DNA of 64,000 nucleotides from Scatophagus argus (lineage: Eukaryota > Chordata > Actinopteri > Scatophagidae), in contig NC_058493.1 in assembly GCF_020382885.2 (NCBI RefSeq), positions 19,066,999-19,130,998 of the forward strand, read 5' to 3'. How positions within the stretch are numbered: the first letter of the stretch is position 1; every line of letters begins with the position of its first letter. Position numbers and translations under genes: made by a program. Under the pieces are notes generated by a model. The model saw only the letters and a program-made list of their open reading frames with translations. It was not told the origin of the DNA and did not search any database. This document shows positions 36,001 through 47,727 of the stretch, piece after piece.

Positions 36001-37736
36001 CGTTTGATGATGTGGTCCGCAAGGAGAAACCCAAAGAGGAGGTGTTTGAGTACAAGAAGAGGCTGACGTTGGACCATGAGAAGAGCAAACAGAGTCTAGC
36101 GGAAATTTATGAGCAAGAATACCTCAAGCAGAATCAGGTTTGACTTTTGTCTTGTTTTCACTGTTACTACAACACATATGAACCCGTCCTGCATTGATTT
36201 TTGTATTCTGTTTCTTATTTCAGCAACACACAGAGGAGGAGGAGAACCCAGCCCATGTAGAAATTCAAAAACTTATGGACACGCTATTCCTAAAGTTGGA
36301 TGCTCTCTCCAACTTCCACTTCACGCCTAAACCTGTGAGTTTTGTCTGACAGCACTGATTGAAAATTGCCAAATACGCAGAAAATACTGAGATTTATTAT
36401 GAAAGAAATATTTTGAAAATGTGTGCATGCCAGACCTCATCAGAAATCTGTAATTTAATCTGTGATTCTTATGCATTTAAAGTTTTTGGACTTAATACTA
36501 AACTTAAATTGCAAACTGATAATTTGAACATATCCTTGAGAAAATGATTCACTGTTAAGGGGTACCAAGCTGGTGCATTAATCTTGCCTATTGTCCACAG
36601 CACATTCCTGAGGTCAAAGTGGTGTCTAACCTGCCATCCATTACAATGGAGGAGGTGGCTCCAGTCAGCGCCAGTGATGGTACGCTGCTCGCACCAGAAG
36701 AAATCAAGGTTTGTCGTGAATCCATTTTCAAACACATATTTTGATCTTGGTATATTTATTTACACAGCTTGTCTAATAATATTCTCCTCTAACTAAAGGA
36801 GAAGAACAAAGCAGGAGATATTCTGGGTGATGGTGAGAAGACATCAACAGACAAGAAACGCGAGAGACGCCACAAGAAGAAGGTGAAGCGCCTAAAGATC
36901 AAGGAGAAAGAAAAGAGACAGAAGCTTAGAGAGGCCAGTGTAGCTGGAGAGAACAAGAAGCCATCAAAGGCTGAAGTCACAGAAAACTTGAAGAAACTAA
37001 CAAAAGGAGGCAAAGCCACGATACTTAAGGTGGGTGTTTTTTCACAGATCAGTATACATTCAGAGCCAGTATTTGTCTCAGGGTATAAGTACATGAAATA
37101 GTTAAAAATGACTGCCTCTCGTTCAACACTACAACATTAAAACGTTGCTTACATGTTAAAGTATCAGAAATGGTAATCGCATCATGTTATATGTAGCCAT
37201 ATAACATTGACAGAAGCCATTTTTTCTGCATGACAGGCACTTTTGATACTTGATGTAAATTTAGGGAGGATTTCTTTTGTACAGACAACTGTGTCTTTGT
37301 AGTATTGGTAATTTCAATCAAGTGAGTGGTCTGATTACTTCTTCCCTAACCAAATCAACAAAATGTTTAGATGAATATGTAACCGGTCCTGGATCAGCTG
37401 ATGTGTTAGGTGCATATTGCCTTCACAGAGTGTTTATTTTGCGTTGTCTAAGTGTTTGCTGAGTCTCTGCTTTGATCATTACATCACAGCTTTTGATGCC
37501 AAAATAAACATTACATTAATTCCGAGATAACACAGAGGAGAGAATTTCCAAGGAGACTTGACTAACCCGGCATTCCTCTGTTTCAGGACGAAGGAAAGGA
37601 CAAAGCTCTGCGGTCATCTCAAGCCTTCTTCTCTCAGCTGCAGGACCAGGTCAAAAGTCAGATCAAAAGTGCAAAGGATCCATCTGTAAAGAAGAAGAAA
37701 CACAAAGAGGTTTCTGCCAGCAAACTAAAGTTATAA
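33061..37736 (+). CDS. mphosph10: U3 small nucleolar RNP protein MPP10
   Basis: Component of the small-subunit processome, working with IMP3 and IMP4 on U3 snoRNA and 18S pre-rRNA processing in the nucleolus. Eleven coding exons: 33061-33149, 34037-34691, 34783-34970, 35069-35234, 35563-35704, 35824-35891, 36000-36137, 36224-36334, 36601-36708, 36799-37029, 37587-37736 (2046 nt, 681 aa, equal to human). Exons 2-4 hold long Glu/Asp tracts with conserved DEDSDLDFD and [12 protein letters not shown]. The C-terminal half is the Mpp10 core: [38 protein letters not shown] and [20 protein letters not shown]. The tail is basic. Intron 1 uses a GC donor (AG|GCAAGT), which alone keeps the frame (...ENFLS|LQDG). 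A second in-frame Met at 33064 could be the start. Identity is certain. Confidence 0.98.
33504..33576. repeat. perfect 34-bp inverted repeat, 5-nt loop
   Basis: The left arm 33504-33537 and right arm 33543-33576 are exact reverse complements; the loop is ATACG. The arms begin GTTTTGGAATTCATTAAG and end in an AAT/AAC-rich stretch. It lies in mphosph10 intron 1 and has no sequence shared with the other long hairpin at 11809-11872. Confidence 0.97.
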
Positions 37737-38132
37737 AAACTGTGATGTTTTGTTGTGGTGGAACAGCTTTTTATTGTACAGATTCTTTTTTATGAGAAAA
37801 CTGCAATATATTAAAACGTGAAAGTCCCTGTTAAATGTTTCCATTTTCATTGAAAGTAATTCCAGTGTCCTGATGTGTTTGTGTGTGTTTGTCAGCAAGT
37901 GGAGCATTTTGAACCGTAGTGATGTACATGTAGTAATATTAAATCACATGAAAAATATCAGAGCGCCTTTTCTTGTGCAGAGGTGAATGTACAGTGCCTC
38001 AAGGTTTGAAACATCTTAACCTGGTATAGGTATTACTTAAATTCAGAGTTGGAATTAACTGTTAACAAAGTAATTTAATACTCAAACAACATTTAAAGTC
38101 CACTCTTCCTCGGTAGATAGATAGATAGATAT
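37737..38132. other. mphosph10 3' UTR and flank
   Basis: An ATTAAA signal at 37810-37815 is a likely poly(A) site shortly after the stop. Then non-coding sequence follows up to a TAGA microsatellite (about 38115-38132). Confidence 0.55.
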
Positions 38133-38290
38133 ACTTTATTGATCCCAGGCTGGGAAATTGCAGTGCAGCAGCAGCAATACACACAACAAGCTAAACAAAA
38201 GTTAAAAATAGCAAACAAAAAGTGGCATATATAAAATATATATACAAGGCAATATAAAAAGTATATATACAACAGTAAAGAGTGTAATGT
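38115..38290 (-). mobile_element. LINE 3' tail, minus strand
   Basis: On the minus strand the order is AATTTCCCAGCCTGGGATCA, AATAAAGTA, then a TCTA repeat: a LINE 3' terminus with a microsatellite tail. The plus strand shows TAGATAGA..., ACTTTATTGATCCC, GGGAAATTGCAGTGC. Only the last 150-180 bp are present. Family assignment is from memory. Confidence 0.6.
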
Positions 38291-38384
38291 TTAGTTTAAT
38301 ATAATGCTAATTCAAATCCTAAAAAGATGAATTTATTTGAATTAAAGATGATCTAGACATGCTCTATTTCTAAAATGTCATGAG

Positions 38385-38425
38385 ATGTGATTATTGTGAT
38401 TTGGCGCTATATAAATGAATTTTTC
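38385..38425 (+). repeat. short fish interspersed-repeat fragment
   Basis: GATTTGGCGCTATATAAATG is a word found at the end of many abundant teleost repeats. No boundaries are visible; class uncertain. Confidence 0.35.
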
Positions 38426-38508
38426 ATTAGCCTGTATGATGTTTTGCCTGTGGAATGACACGCAGTACATAGTACGTAAGTAAATTTTGCCTTCACTTGA
38501 AGTTTGAA

Positions 38509-38632
38509 GGCCCCGCCCCCTGAGGTAAAATTCCCACGACGTCACCAGAGATAATCACGGAAGTGAACCAGGCGACGAAACACAGACAGAAACCCAAATA
38601 AGTTGGTGTGTACGCTTGACTAATACTAGCAG
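38509..38632 (+). promoter_or_regulatory. ist1 promoter and non-coding exon 1
   Basis: A GC box (GGCCCCGCCCCC, about 38509-38520) and CGACGTCACC (CRE-like, about 38538) are followed by a candidate 5' UTR exon that ends at CTAGCAG|GTGAGTCT (38632). Downstream, 38650-39050 is dense in GCTAGC/GCTAAC/TTAGCT words. Confidence 0.55.
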
Positions 38633-39256
38633 GTGAGTCTCTGTTAATTTGCTAACTGTTGATCGTTTAACAATGATCCTGTCATTCAAACACCCCGAGT
38701 GTGTTTGATCAATTTGTTTTTATTTTGCTAGCGTTGAACGAGGGCTAAGTAAGTTAGCTAGCGCAAACGATGACAGAACAGAAGACTGCTAACAAAGCAG
38801 CGACTAGCTAAAAGCCAAGTTTTGGCCGCAGTGACAAATAGGGTTTCTTAGCGTGTCTTTAACAGTGTGATTAAATAAATAACTGATAGAACAGAAACAG
38901 TGGCCAAGATGGTGACGTTTAAAGTAGCATAGCTTAGGTGGCCCCATTAGCTGTCCGTCGCTAACTCAGGCTAAAGCTAACTGTGCTAAGCTGTCAACGT
39001 TAATCGTTTGATAGTAACTAGTAGTGGATAGCAAACTAACTTAAGCTAATGTTTGTTTGTTCCTGTGTGTTGCGTCTGGGGTAAATATGCGGAGTCATTC
39101 TGCTGCGATGGGTTGGTCATGCTCACATGATTAAGTGACTCACTGACCCAGAGGTGGGGGCGAGGTTAGATGGACTATGTAGGTTGGTTTCGGTTGTATG
39201 TTATACTTCCGTGTGGATTCTACTCCTCTCACACTCTCCTGTTCTGTAGTCTCATC

Positions 39257-42219
39257 ATGCTGGGAGGAGGATTCAAAGCAGAGAGGTTAAGAGTCAACCT
39301 CCGGCTGGTCATCAACCGACTCAAACTCCTTGAGAAAAAGAAAAGTAAGTCTTAATAACCAATACAAACTCTACTCCTGCTGCTCTTCTACAGTTGCTGT
39401 AGATTCAGTGGGTTATTGTATGCAAGACAAGTTTTTCATTTTCTGTTCCTCCCTTAATGGCAGTTTACGTTTTTCCTCTCCAATTCACTAATTTAAAATG
39501 AAGCTGAGCTTGCTCAAAAGGCAAGAAAGGAGATTGCAGATTACCTGTCATCAGGAAAGGATGAGCGGGCACGGATCCGCGTGGAGCACATTATCAGAGA
39601 AGACTATCTAGTGGAAGCCATGGAGATCCTGGAGCTTTACTGTGACCTGCTGCTGACTCGCTTTGGCCTCATTCAGTCCATGAAGTGAGTAACTTAGCCA
39701 ACAAGGGGCACCAATACCACTTTTTGAACACACTGCTACATCAGTTACGGGAAATGTGGAAAATTAACTTCGTTACTGACTTTTTCTAAGGCTGTTATTG
39801 TGGTCTCGTTAACTCCTTTTCCCATTTAGGGAACTTGATCCAGGATTACAGGAGGCAGTGTCCACCCTCATCTGGGCAGCCCCTCGTCTCCAGTCAGAGG
39901 TGTCTGAACTAAAAATTGTAAGTATTGTCTAGATCTAAAAAGGTGCTGGCAGAATTGCCAACAACATTTAGCAAGTTCTGTCCATTTATCCATATCAGGC
40001 ACATTTTGAAAATCTTTCTTCTAAATGCTTCTTCCAGGTATCAGACCAGCTATGTGCAAAATATAGCAAGGAGTATGGCAAGCTGTGCAGGACAAACCAG
40101 ATTGGCACAGTCAATGATAGGGTAGGTAATTTTTTCCACTGACTGCTCACAAGTCTGTTCAAGAATGCATGAGCCTTTAGTCTTGTGACTTTTTTAGAAG
40201 CATCTTATCCTGTATCTGATATGTCCATAGCTGATGCACAAACTCAGCGTGGAGGCCCCTCCCAAGATCTTGGTAGAACGCTACCTGATAGAGATCGCCA
40301 AGAACTATAATGTGCCATATGAACCTGACGCCATGGTCCGGGTGAGCATTTAAAAATCAGTTATCACTCGCACACAGTGAAGGATGAAGTCATGCATTGT
40401 CTTTATTTACTTACTCATCCACTCTTGTCTCTGGAAAGCCTGAGGTGTGCTCTGGAGAGGAGGCAGACCTGATTGACGTGGACACTGACAAGAAGTCTGG
40501 CGGAGGAGGAGGAGGTGGTGGAGGTTTCAGTGCTCCTCCTATGCATATGCATATGCCCATGCCCATGCCCATGCCTATGCCACCAGCCTTCAACTATCCA
40601 CCTCCAAACGGAGCTGTAAGAGATTTCATTTTAAAGACCCTATTCTTCATGATTTTGTTGTGAGTTATGTATTTGGTGAGAGAAAACTTAAGACTGGTCA
40701 ATGTAGATGAAAATCTTAAGTTATTTTGACCAACCATGGAGTGAGTGCATGTATTTTTGTGTATGTACAGTCTTATCTTCCTAATTAGTATATTCATGTA
40801 ATGAACTTTAAATGTACAGTTGACCCAGATCACAAAAAAAATCATAATTGTCACTTAGAATTTTGTTTCTGGTGCTTGAAGTTGAACATGTACAGGCTTT
40901 CAGACTTGTACCTGATTGTTGTTTACCTCTCAGGACCAATTTAATGCTCCAGTTGGAACCTACAGCAACTTTGCGCACTCCATGGGAGGAGGGCAGCCCC
41001 CTCAGCTGCCCACTTCTCCCCCCACATATGAGTCTGTAAGTGACCCCACTCCTCACATCCATGCCCCCTTCCTGTTCCCAAAGACGGACAGCTGGACAGG
41101 GCAGGGCACCACTCAGGGAAGAGCAGTTCATTCTGCTTGTTTGTAGTTCTGCCTCTCCTCTACCTTTTACACTGTTTCTCAGAGTAGGCCCAAATTCTGG
41201 GTGTGGAATGTGCTAATACTGTAACAGCTGTGGGATTGGAATGAACAGATGCAAGTGCATTTTTGGAGAGAGCTTAGGTCAGCTATGTCCTGCAAGTCTG
41301 TTTTTGTGTTAACACACTAAAGGTGATGGTTTCTGAAAAGTCCCCTGCAGTTTTCCCTTGTATTTTCTTACTGTTTGTTTTTACTTCTGCATTATTCAAT
41401 GCAGTTGTATATTGTATGTCAGCACTAATGTATATAATTACTAATATTATAATTAATAACAATAATATTATTTCATTTCAATGTGAAGATGATATGATCC
41501 CTTACACATTTCATCTGGTTCTCAGATTGATGACATAACTGCCAAACCCTCTGTTCCTTCGCAGGCTGTAGGTGAGTTTTGCCAACATTCACCAACAGTT
41601 TAACTTGTAGTATGTTTTTGTTCTTGTCAACAAATCCGTTGCGTTAGTGTGTCTCAAAAGGCTTTCCAACCTCCACGTCCCGTCTGTGACACTCAACCAC
41701 AATCCCATTCATTCCTTTTGAAGATGTTTTATTTAAAGTTTTATAGTTCTATCAGTAAAATAATTTCCTGGAGGTCACCACATAAGAATAAGTAGAGCAT
41801 TTGTTGGAAAGTAAGCTGTCGGTAGCGTTTTGTCTCGCAGGTAATAGTAAGGAGCAATTCAGTGTTGACTTTTGTTCTTGGATTAGACTAGACTAGATTA
41901 ATTGAAATATTGTAAATATTATCTGTCAGGTGTGTCATGTAAGAACAGTTGGTGCCCACAACACTCACGAGTGTTATGTTTTTTAGCTGTTGTATAAACT
42001 GCCAAATATACTGCTGCGTAAATTAATATGAATGCGTTATATTACTCTCCAGGTCCCAGCCCAAACACAAAGTTGTTTGACAACAGCGCTCTCCCAGAAC
42101 TGCCCTCTGTTCCGGACACACTCCCCACATCCTCCATTGGTGGAAACGCCACCACCTCGGATGACATCGACTTCGATGATTTGACGCGGAGGTTTGAGGA
42201 GCTGAAGAAAAAGACCTAA
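39257..42219 (+). CDS. ist1: IST1, ESCRT-III associated factor
   Basis: ESCRT-III-like protein that recruits and regulates VPS4 with CHMP1, acting in endosomal sorting, cytokinetic abscission and membrane tubule scission. Nine coding exons: 39257-39344, 39504-39684, 39830-39917, 40038-40121, 40231-40341, 40439-40615, 40934-41035, 41526-41571, 42053-42219 (1044 nt, 347 aa; human about 364). The helical Ist1 domain (residues 1 to about 190; MLGGGFKAERLRVNLRL...) is almost identical to human. A low-complexity linker follows with a run of about ten Gly and MHMHMPMPMPMPMPP. The C-terminus LPELPSVPDTLP and DIDFDDLTRRFEELKKKT forms the two MIT-interacting motifs for VPS4 and other MIT proteins. It converges with pkd1l3 downstream. 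Identity is certain. Confidence 0.98.
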
Positions 42220-44023
42220 CTGCTATATCCACAGTCTATACACAAACAGGCCCGTGTCGTCACCAATACAGCTCAAAACAGGAAATGGAAATTGTTCAAG
42301 GCTCCTCTGTCAGATTTGGATCGTTCTCCTCCTTCAGCAGTGAATTAATCTCACATAGATATCAAACATAAATGTATTCTTACCTCATTTATATAAATAT
42401 GACCATCTTACTGAGGGTGTGGTTGCTCGCTCAACCTTAACGGTTAGCAGAAATCTGATTTCTGTTTGCAGTACGAGTGAGTTCAACATGTTTTAACTTC
42501 TTTCTATTTATATATGAGCTATACGGGCTAAATATATATGTATAGTTTCATACCTAAAATCATATGTGTTCGGTCTTTCTCATTTAAGGTCACTCCACAA
42601 GATTTTTTTTTTCTTTCCCCCATTTGTCAGAGTGACATAATGTATAATCACACTTAGATTTTAATTGTTGCTTTTCCTGGGGTTTTCGTCCACTACTTAT
42701 TTACATGCAATACATGCCTTGATTCCGCTTTGTACTTGACGTGTTGCTGTAATCTTTGCCACCGTCTCAAACCAGTCAGACACGTCAAACTGGCTGCTCT
42801 GCTTTGATGAGGAGCTGGAAATCACACTAACAAATGCTCCAGATTGTTTCCACGGCGAGGCTCCAGTACTCAGTCATTTTCCGGACAGATAGAAGGCATG
42901 TTTTCAGTGTCTTGCACAGTCATGCTGATATGTCCCTTTTCTGTGTCAATTTTTAATTATATAACTGGAAAAGGGTGTATGAGCCCCCCTGGAAAAACCT
43001 CATGGCGACACATCTTAAAAGGGTGGTGGGTCACAAATGCTATAAAAGCTATAAAACAATGTATGGAAATCTGTAATATAACACACAATGATATAGTTAG
43101 ACCCATTTATACACTTCAAGTGATTGAAGTGTACAGCAGTTTGGTAGGTGAGAGTTGTCCAATATTTGACAAATCTGTTTTTATATATCCCTATATCTTC
43201 AAATAAATGTTTTTCTTTTGCTCTTTTGAATGTCAAATTTAGCAAATACCTGCACTTTCTTATCATTGAAGTACTTAATTTACAAGCAGAGTGTGTGCAG
43301 GCAAAAGCAATCACACAACAAGCTAATTGGATTGAATAGATGTAAATAGTGACCCCAGAGCTAATAGCTTTGTGTTGTCCTTTGTGCATGTCTCTACTTT
43401 ATGTGCACCACTGCATTTGCCTTAGTTACATCTCTCATCAGAGGCCTTGCCAGTCTGTACTAGGATTATGCTTTTGTTATCCATCGAGACTGGGTACACG
43501 CTACCTGCATTGAGTCACAATTCATTATACTTTGTTTAGCCCATAAACGATTCTGTGAAAACCTGTCAAGTTGAAATTTGCTGTTTGGATGAAAAAAAAA
43601 AAAAAAACAACCTTTGTTTTCGTAATAGAAGTAGATGTTTCTGTTTCCTTTGGCGAAATCAGAGTGGGAGGGTTTCATTGTCGTACAGACCTGACCTGTT
43701 GCTGCAACCTAACCACACCCAGCTCTAAGGGTGTCTGCTCTACACCCAGCTCTGCTTGCAAGGCAAATGGACGGTGGCCTTGATTGAAATGATTCAGCAG
43801 TCTCTGGAGAGCTGCCTGTGAAGCTTTCCAGCTGGATAATAGACACAGTTTATTAATAGGATTTACATGTTTAGAGAGTGATAATTAACACTACGGAGCT
43901 GTGATCTGCTCACTTTCTTTCTATGTTGGACTGTTCTTTCATGCTAAACTTTGGAGACACAAAATTGTGTCTTGTTGAAAAATAAATAGTTTTTTCCACT
44001 GTATACTTAAACATTTTAATAAA
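42220..44023 (+). other. ist1 3' UTR (probable)
   Basis: Non-coding sequence after the stop with candidate poly(A) signals near 43202, at 43981-43986 and at 44018-44023. The extent is inferred; no gene seen. Confidence 0.45.
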
Positions 44024-47000
44024 AGATTATTTGGCACTGCAAATGTTTTCACTCCATTTGCCATTGCTGTTCTCAACACAGTGTTGTAATATCAAATGTT
44101 AACCAGCAGGGTTCCTCAGTGGGAAAGGGAAAGAATTATTCCTAAAGAGAAATGTATATGCTGCATTAGCAGTGACTTAACAAACCTACATTAAACTTTC
44201 AATGTATCAAGATAAATTCAGACCTGAAAATCAGTCATTTATTTGAGAGGACACTGGCAAAGGCTGCTGGGAAGGTATTTGAGAAATAGCTTGATGGGTG
44301 AGATAGATTTTGTTGGTAGAGCTCACTGAGACGTGGAAAAAGATGAGGCATATGAAAATGTGAAACGTAGATAATACCCACTAGCATAAGAGACAGAAGA
44401 GTGAGACTTTGAAAGCTGTAAGATTACACACAGTCTTGTACATGGAAAAAGAACAGTGAGTGGCTCTCCCTGAGTCCATTTTATTCAATTCACCCCCCCC
44501 CCCCCCGCTCTGATTTAAATGCACAAGTGTTTAAGTGCATTCAGCCTGTGCGAGAACTAAGCACTATATATTATAAAGATGTTTAATGCAAAGTATTTGG
44601 GTTGACTCAAGCCTGTGTTACATCACAATGACATCAAGGCCAAGCAGCAAAAAACTTGTCTTCATTTTGTATTACGTAGAGCTTTCTCCTGGCCCACTAT
44701 AAACACCACAGAGCACGCTGGCCTTGAAAAGCAGCACCGACAAGCTGTTCATTATTAGCTTACAATACATAGCATTACTGGTAACGTCACCAGCTCATTT
44801 TACTCAGTGAAGGAGTCAATAAATTACTGTGGCGTGATTATGGTGCTAGCTGTTATGCCGAGGCATTGTGGAGAAAATGAGAGTTGTAAGCTTGTTTTTT
44901 TTTCTGCATTTTCTGGTAATTTCACTGAAAGGACTCATTCTGCACAGGAAATCAGAACAAGCTTTGTTGTAGTGGTTTTTCAGAGACTGACGGTACAGTT
45001 CAGGTGATGTAAGTCTCATTTGCTCTGGTCATATACAGCGAAGTAGGTCAAGCACTGCTTTTTCAGTAGTGATTGTAAATCATTAGACAGCAAACAGATT
45101 TGTTTTAATTCTGATAGGATTACTAGAATATGAACCGTCTGTATATTGGACCACAAAATGTCTGTTCGACACGTAGTTAGTGTAAGCCAGTTGTTCTCAT
45201 TTCTGAAATTATCACACCCCCAACAAAAGGGCAAAACACCTAATAAAAATGGATCCAAGCTGAATTTTAGTGAAGTAAGGGTCAGCATGATAGCAACAGC
45301 AAATTTGTTTATTTTCCTAGCATAAATCATCTTGATTTAACTTGGTTTCACTCCACATTGTTCCACTTCTTAGTGTTTGCAAATTCCTACCCTGTGCTAA
45401 AGAATGGTGAATCTGAAAGGTTGTCAGGAAACAAAAACTTACATCAAATTAGTATAATAATTATGGAAATAATAATAGTGACAGTGATTGTGAGGCACAG
45501 AATGGTGGTTTTGGCTTTGACAATCAGGTTTACACACTTATCTTATTAAAATAAACATCACTGATACATTAAATACATGAAAACTTTAACAGATGAGTTT
45601 ATTCATGCTCAAACACACTTACAGTACTGATAGTTGAAAACAATAAATATAAATAGTTGTAATAATTAAGTAGTTTTTCTGATTAAAGCACAGACGCTAT
45701 AAGACAGGACACTGAAATGTCTGCAAATGTCTGCTTGTACTCCCCGATCAAAAGCATAAATTGGAGTGTTGTTTGGTCCGCTGCATGAATCATTCAAAAG
45801 GGAGGACAGAGTGAAGCACATAGAAGTAGGCATGTATGATGAAAAGTCATGACATGCACCTTCAGCATGTATTACCGTGACGGAGGTGAAATGAAAAAAG
45901 TCTTCAATTAGTAATTTGCTGCCACATGTGAAATTACACAAATGCACCTTCCCGCTCTTCTAAAAGTGAAAGTCCTCGTCGGTGTGCCATCAAAGGACGG
46001 TCGTCATACGCTGTGACGATTAGTCACATTGACAGCAGTAGGCTGTGGCTGTACTTTAAATGCTGTCCCTGTCAACATTTTTAAAGTCGCTAATAGCAAA
46101 TAATCTGTCATTATAATTTTCATGCTAAAAGAAGAAGGATTCAGCCGAAGAGCCTTTGACACATACAGCGTATATAACAAGAGAGTGTACTGTAGATATT
46201 CAAAAAATTTGCTCCAAAATAGCTCAAAGATGGCACGTCTCACAATTTTTGACCCCCAAACTGCCGCTTCAGGGCCCTTTGAAGCTGTAAATGGATTCAA
46301 CCAATTTAATCTGTCGACATGAAATTAGCAATGTGCCCACAGATAACATGAAACCAGAGATTTACTTTGCATACACACACATAATCGTGGATAGCAAATG
46401 ACTTGAAAAAAGCAACACTTTGACATGCAAGAGCAACAGCTATTTAATTACGCGTTTACTGTGAAAACTTTATCAGACATTTGAGATTCTGTACACACAG
46501 AAAACAGCAGAACGTGTTATGCAATTTTTATATTTAGAAAGTAAAACTTCCAATAAGTGCAAAAGAGTGTTTAAGAAGTGAGGGTGTTGTGGATTGCAGC
46601 TGTGCTCATCAGAAAAGACAGCTTATCCCGCTAAATGCAGCTTCCTCACAGTGTGTCCCTGCCAGAGTACCGTCTACATTTGTCCTGTTGCTCTGTTAAA
46701 TGGAGAAGACATTGCAGTAAGACTCACAGTACTTCACTTCTCTTCAACTGAAGCAAGGATGCAAAGATACACTTAAGAGGAAGAAAAGTCACTTGAGAGA
46801 CTAAAAGGGTCACAAGCTTATAGCTGCCAAAGCAAATGTTTTTACTGTTTCATATGCATCATTACATGAGAGCTCTGTGCAGTCAGCCTGAAACAAAATG
46901 GAACAGATACCTCTGTCTGCTTGATCAATAATGAATATGTAGTTTGGACTGAACAATTGATGTGATAGGTTAAATTTAGATGTTGTATATTCTTTAAAAG

Positions 47001-47727
47001 AAAATTATTCGTAAAATTCAGTTGACTCTAGTAATACATGTTTGTTTTATGCAAGTTTTTGTTTCAAGTGAAATGCTTGAAAGGCATTTTAGTGAGTGAA
47101 TTAGTGAGAAAGTAAGAGAAATGTTCCCTTTACTGTCTATATTATAGCTCTATAAATAACAGTAAGTAATAAGGTCTTTAAAATTGCATTAGCTGAGTTT
47201 TGGCCACTTGGGGGCAGCACCAACAACACACCACTGACATATTTGCATTGTTTAAGTTGGTGAACATGTTAGTCAATCCGTTGCTTATTTAAACATTATA
47301 ACACAATATAGAAACATGTTTTTGGTAAATGTAAGTCTAATATTCACTCTTTTTATAGTTCTGTTTTTCTGTTTGTTTCCCCACAAACCCCCATGGAAAA
47401 AAATGATCTCTTTAGCCACTAAATGCTCCACTATTTTGACCAGCTACTCATCAACTCTGCTGTTAAATACTATCTTGAAGTTGTTCGATGATAATAATTA
47501 TCTGCAAGGCTGACACTCCAAGCAACACATTGTTTCCCTCATTGTTATTAAATACACCAGCTTTATGGAGGATGACAGATGAAAAACTGGCTGAATTAGT
47601 TAGATTGCAGTGCTGAACTTCAGGGAAAAGAGAAAAGTGCATACTGCATACATTGTACATGACACATTGTTCATAGAGAGCTGGCATTAAAGTTTTACAC
47701 ACAGTAATTGCAATATTTTACTGACAG
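44024..47727. other. ist1-pkd1l3 convergent intergenic region
   Basis: AT-rich. It contains a C14 run (44493-44506). I searched the minus strand for the missing polycystin channel exons of pkd1l3 (AYG.RD-type motifs, Trp-rich extracellular loop, six membrane segments) and saw none. The longest minus-strand open frames are not channel-like. Confidence 0.5.

Noticed and set aside
46004-46300. 98-codon minus-strand frame between ist1 and pkd1l3 as a missing channel exon
   Set aside because: It has no polycystin channel motifs and no fitting splice sites.
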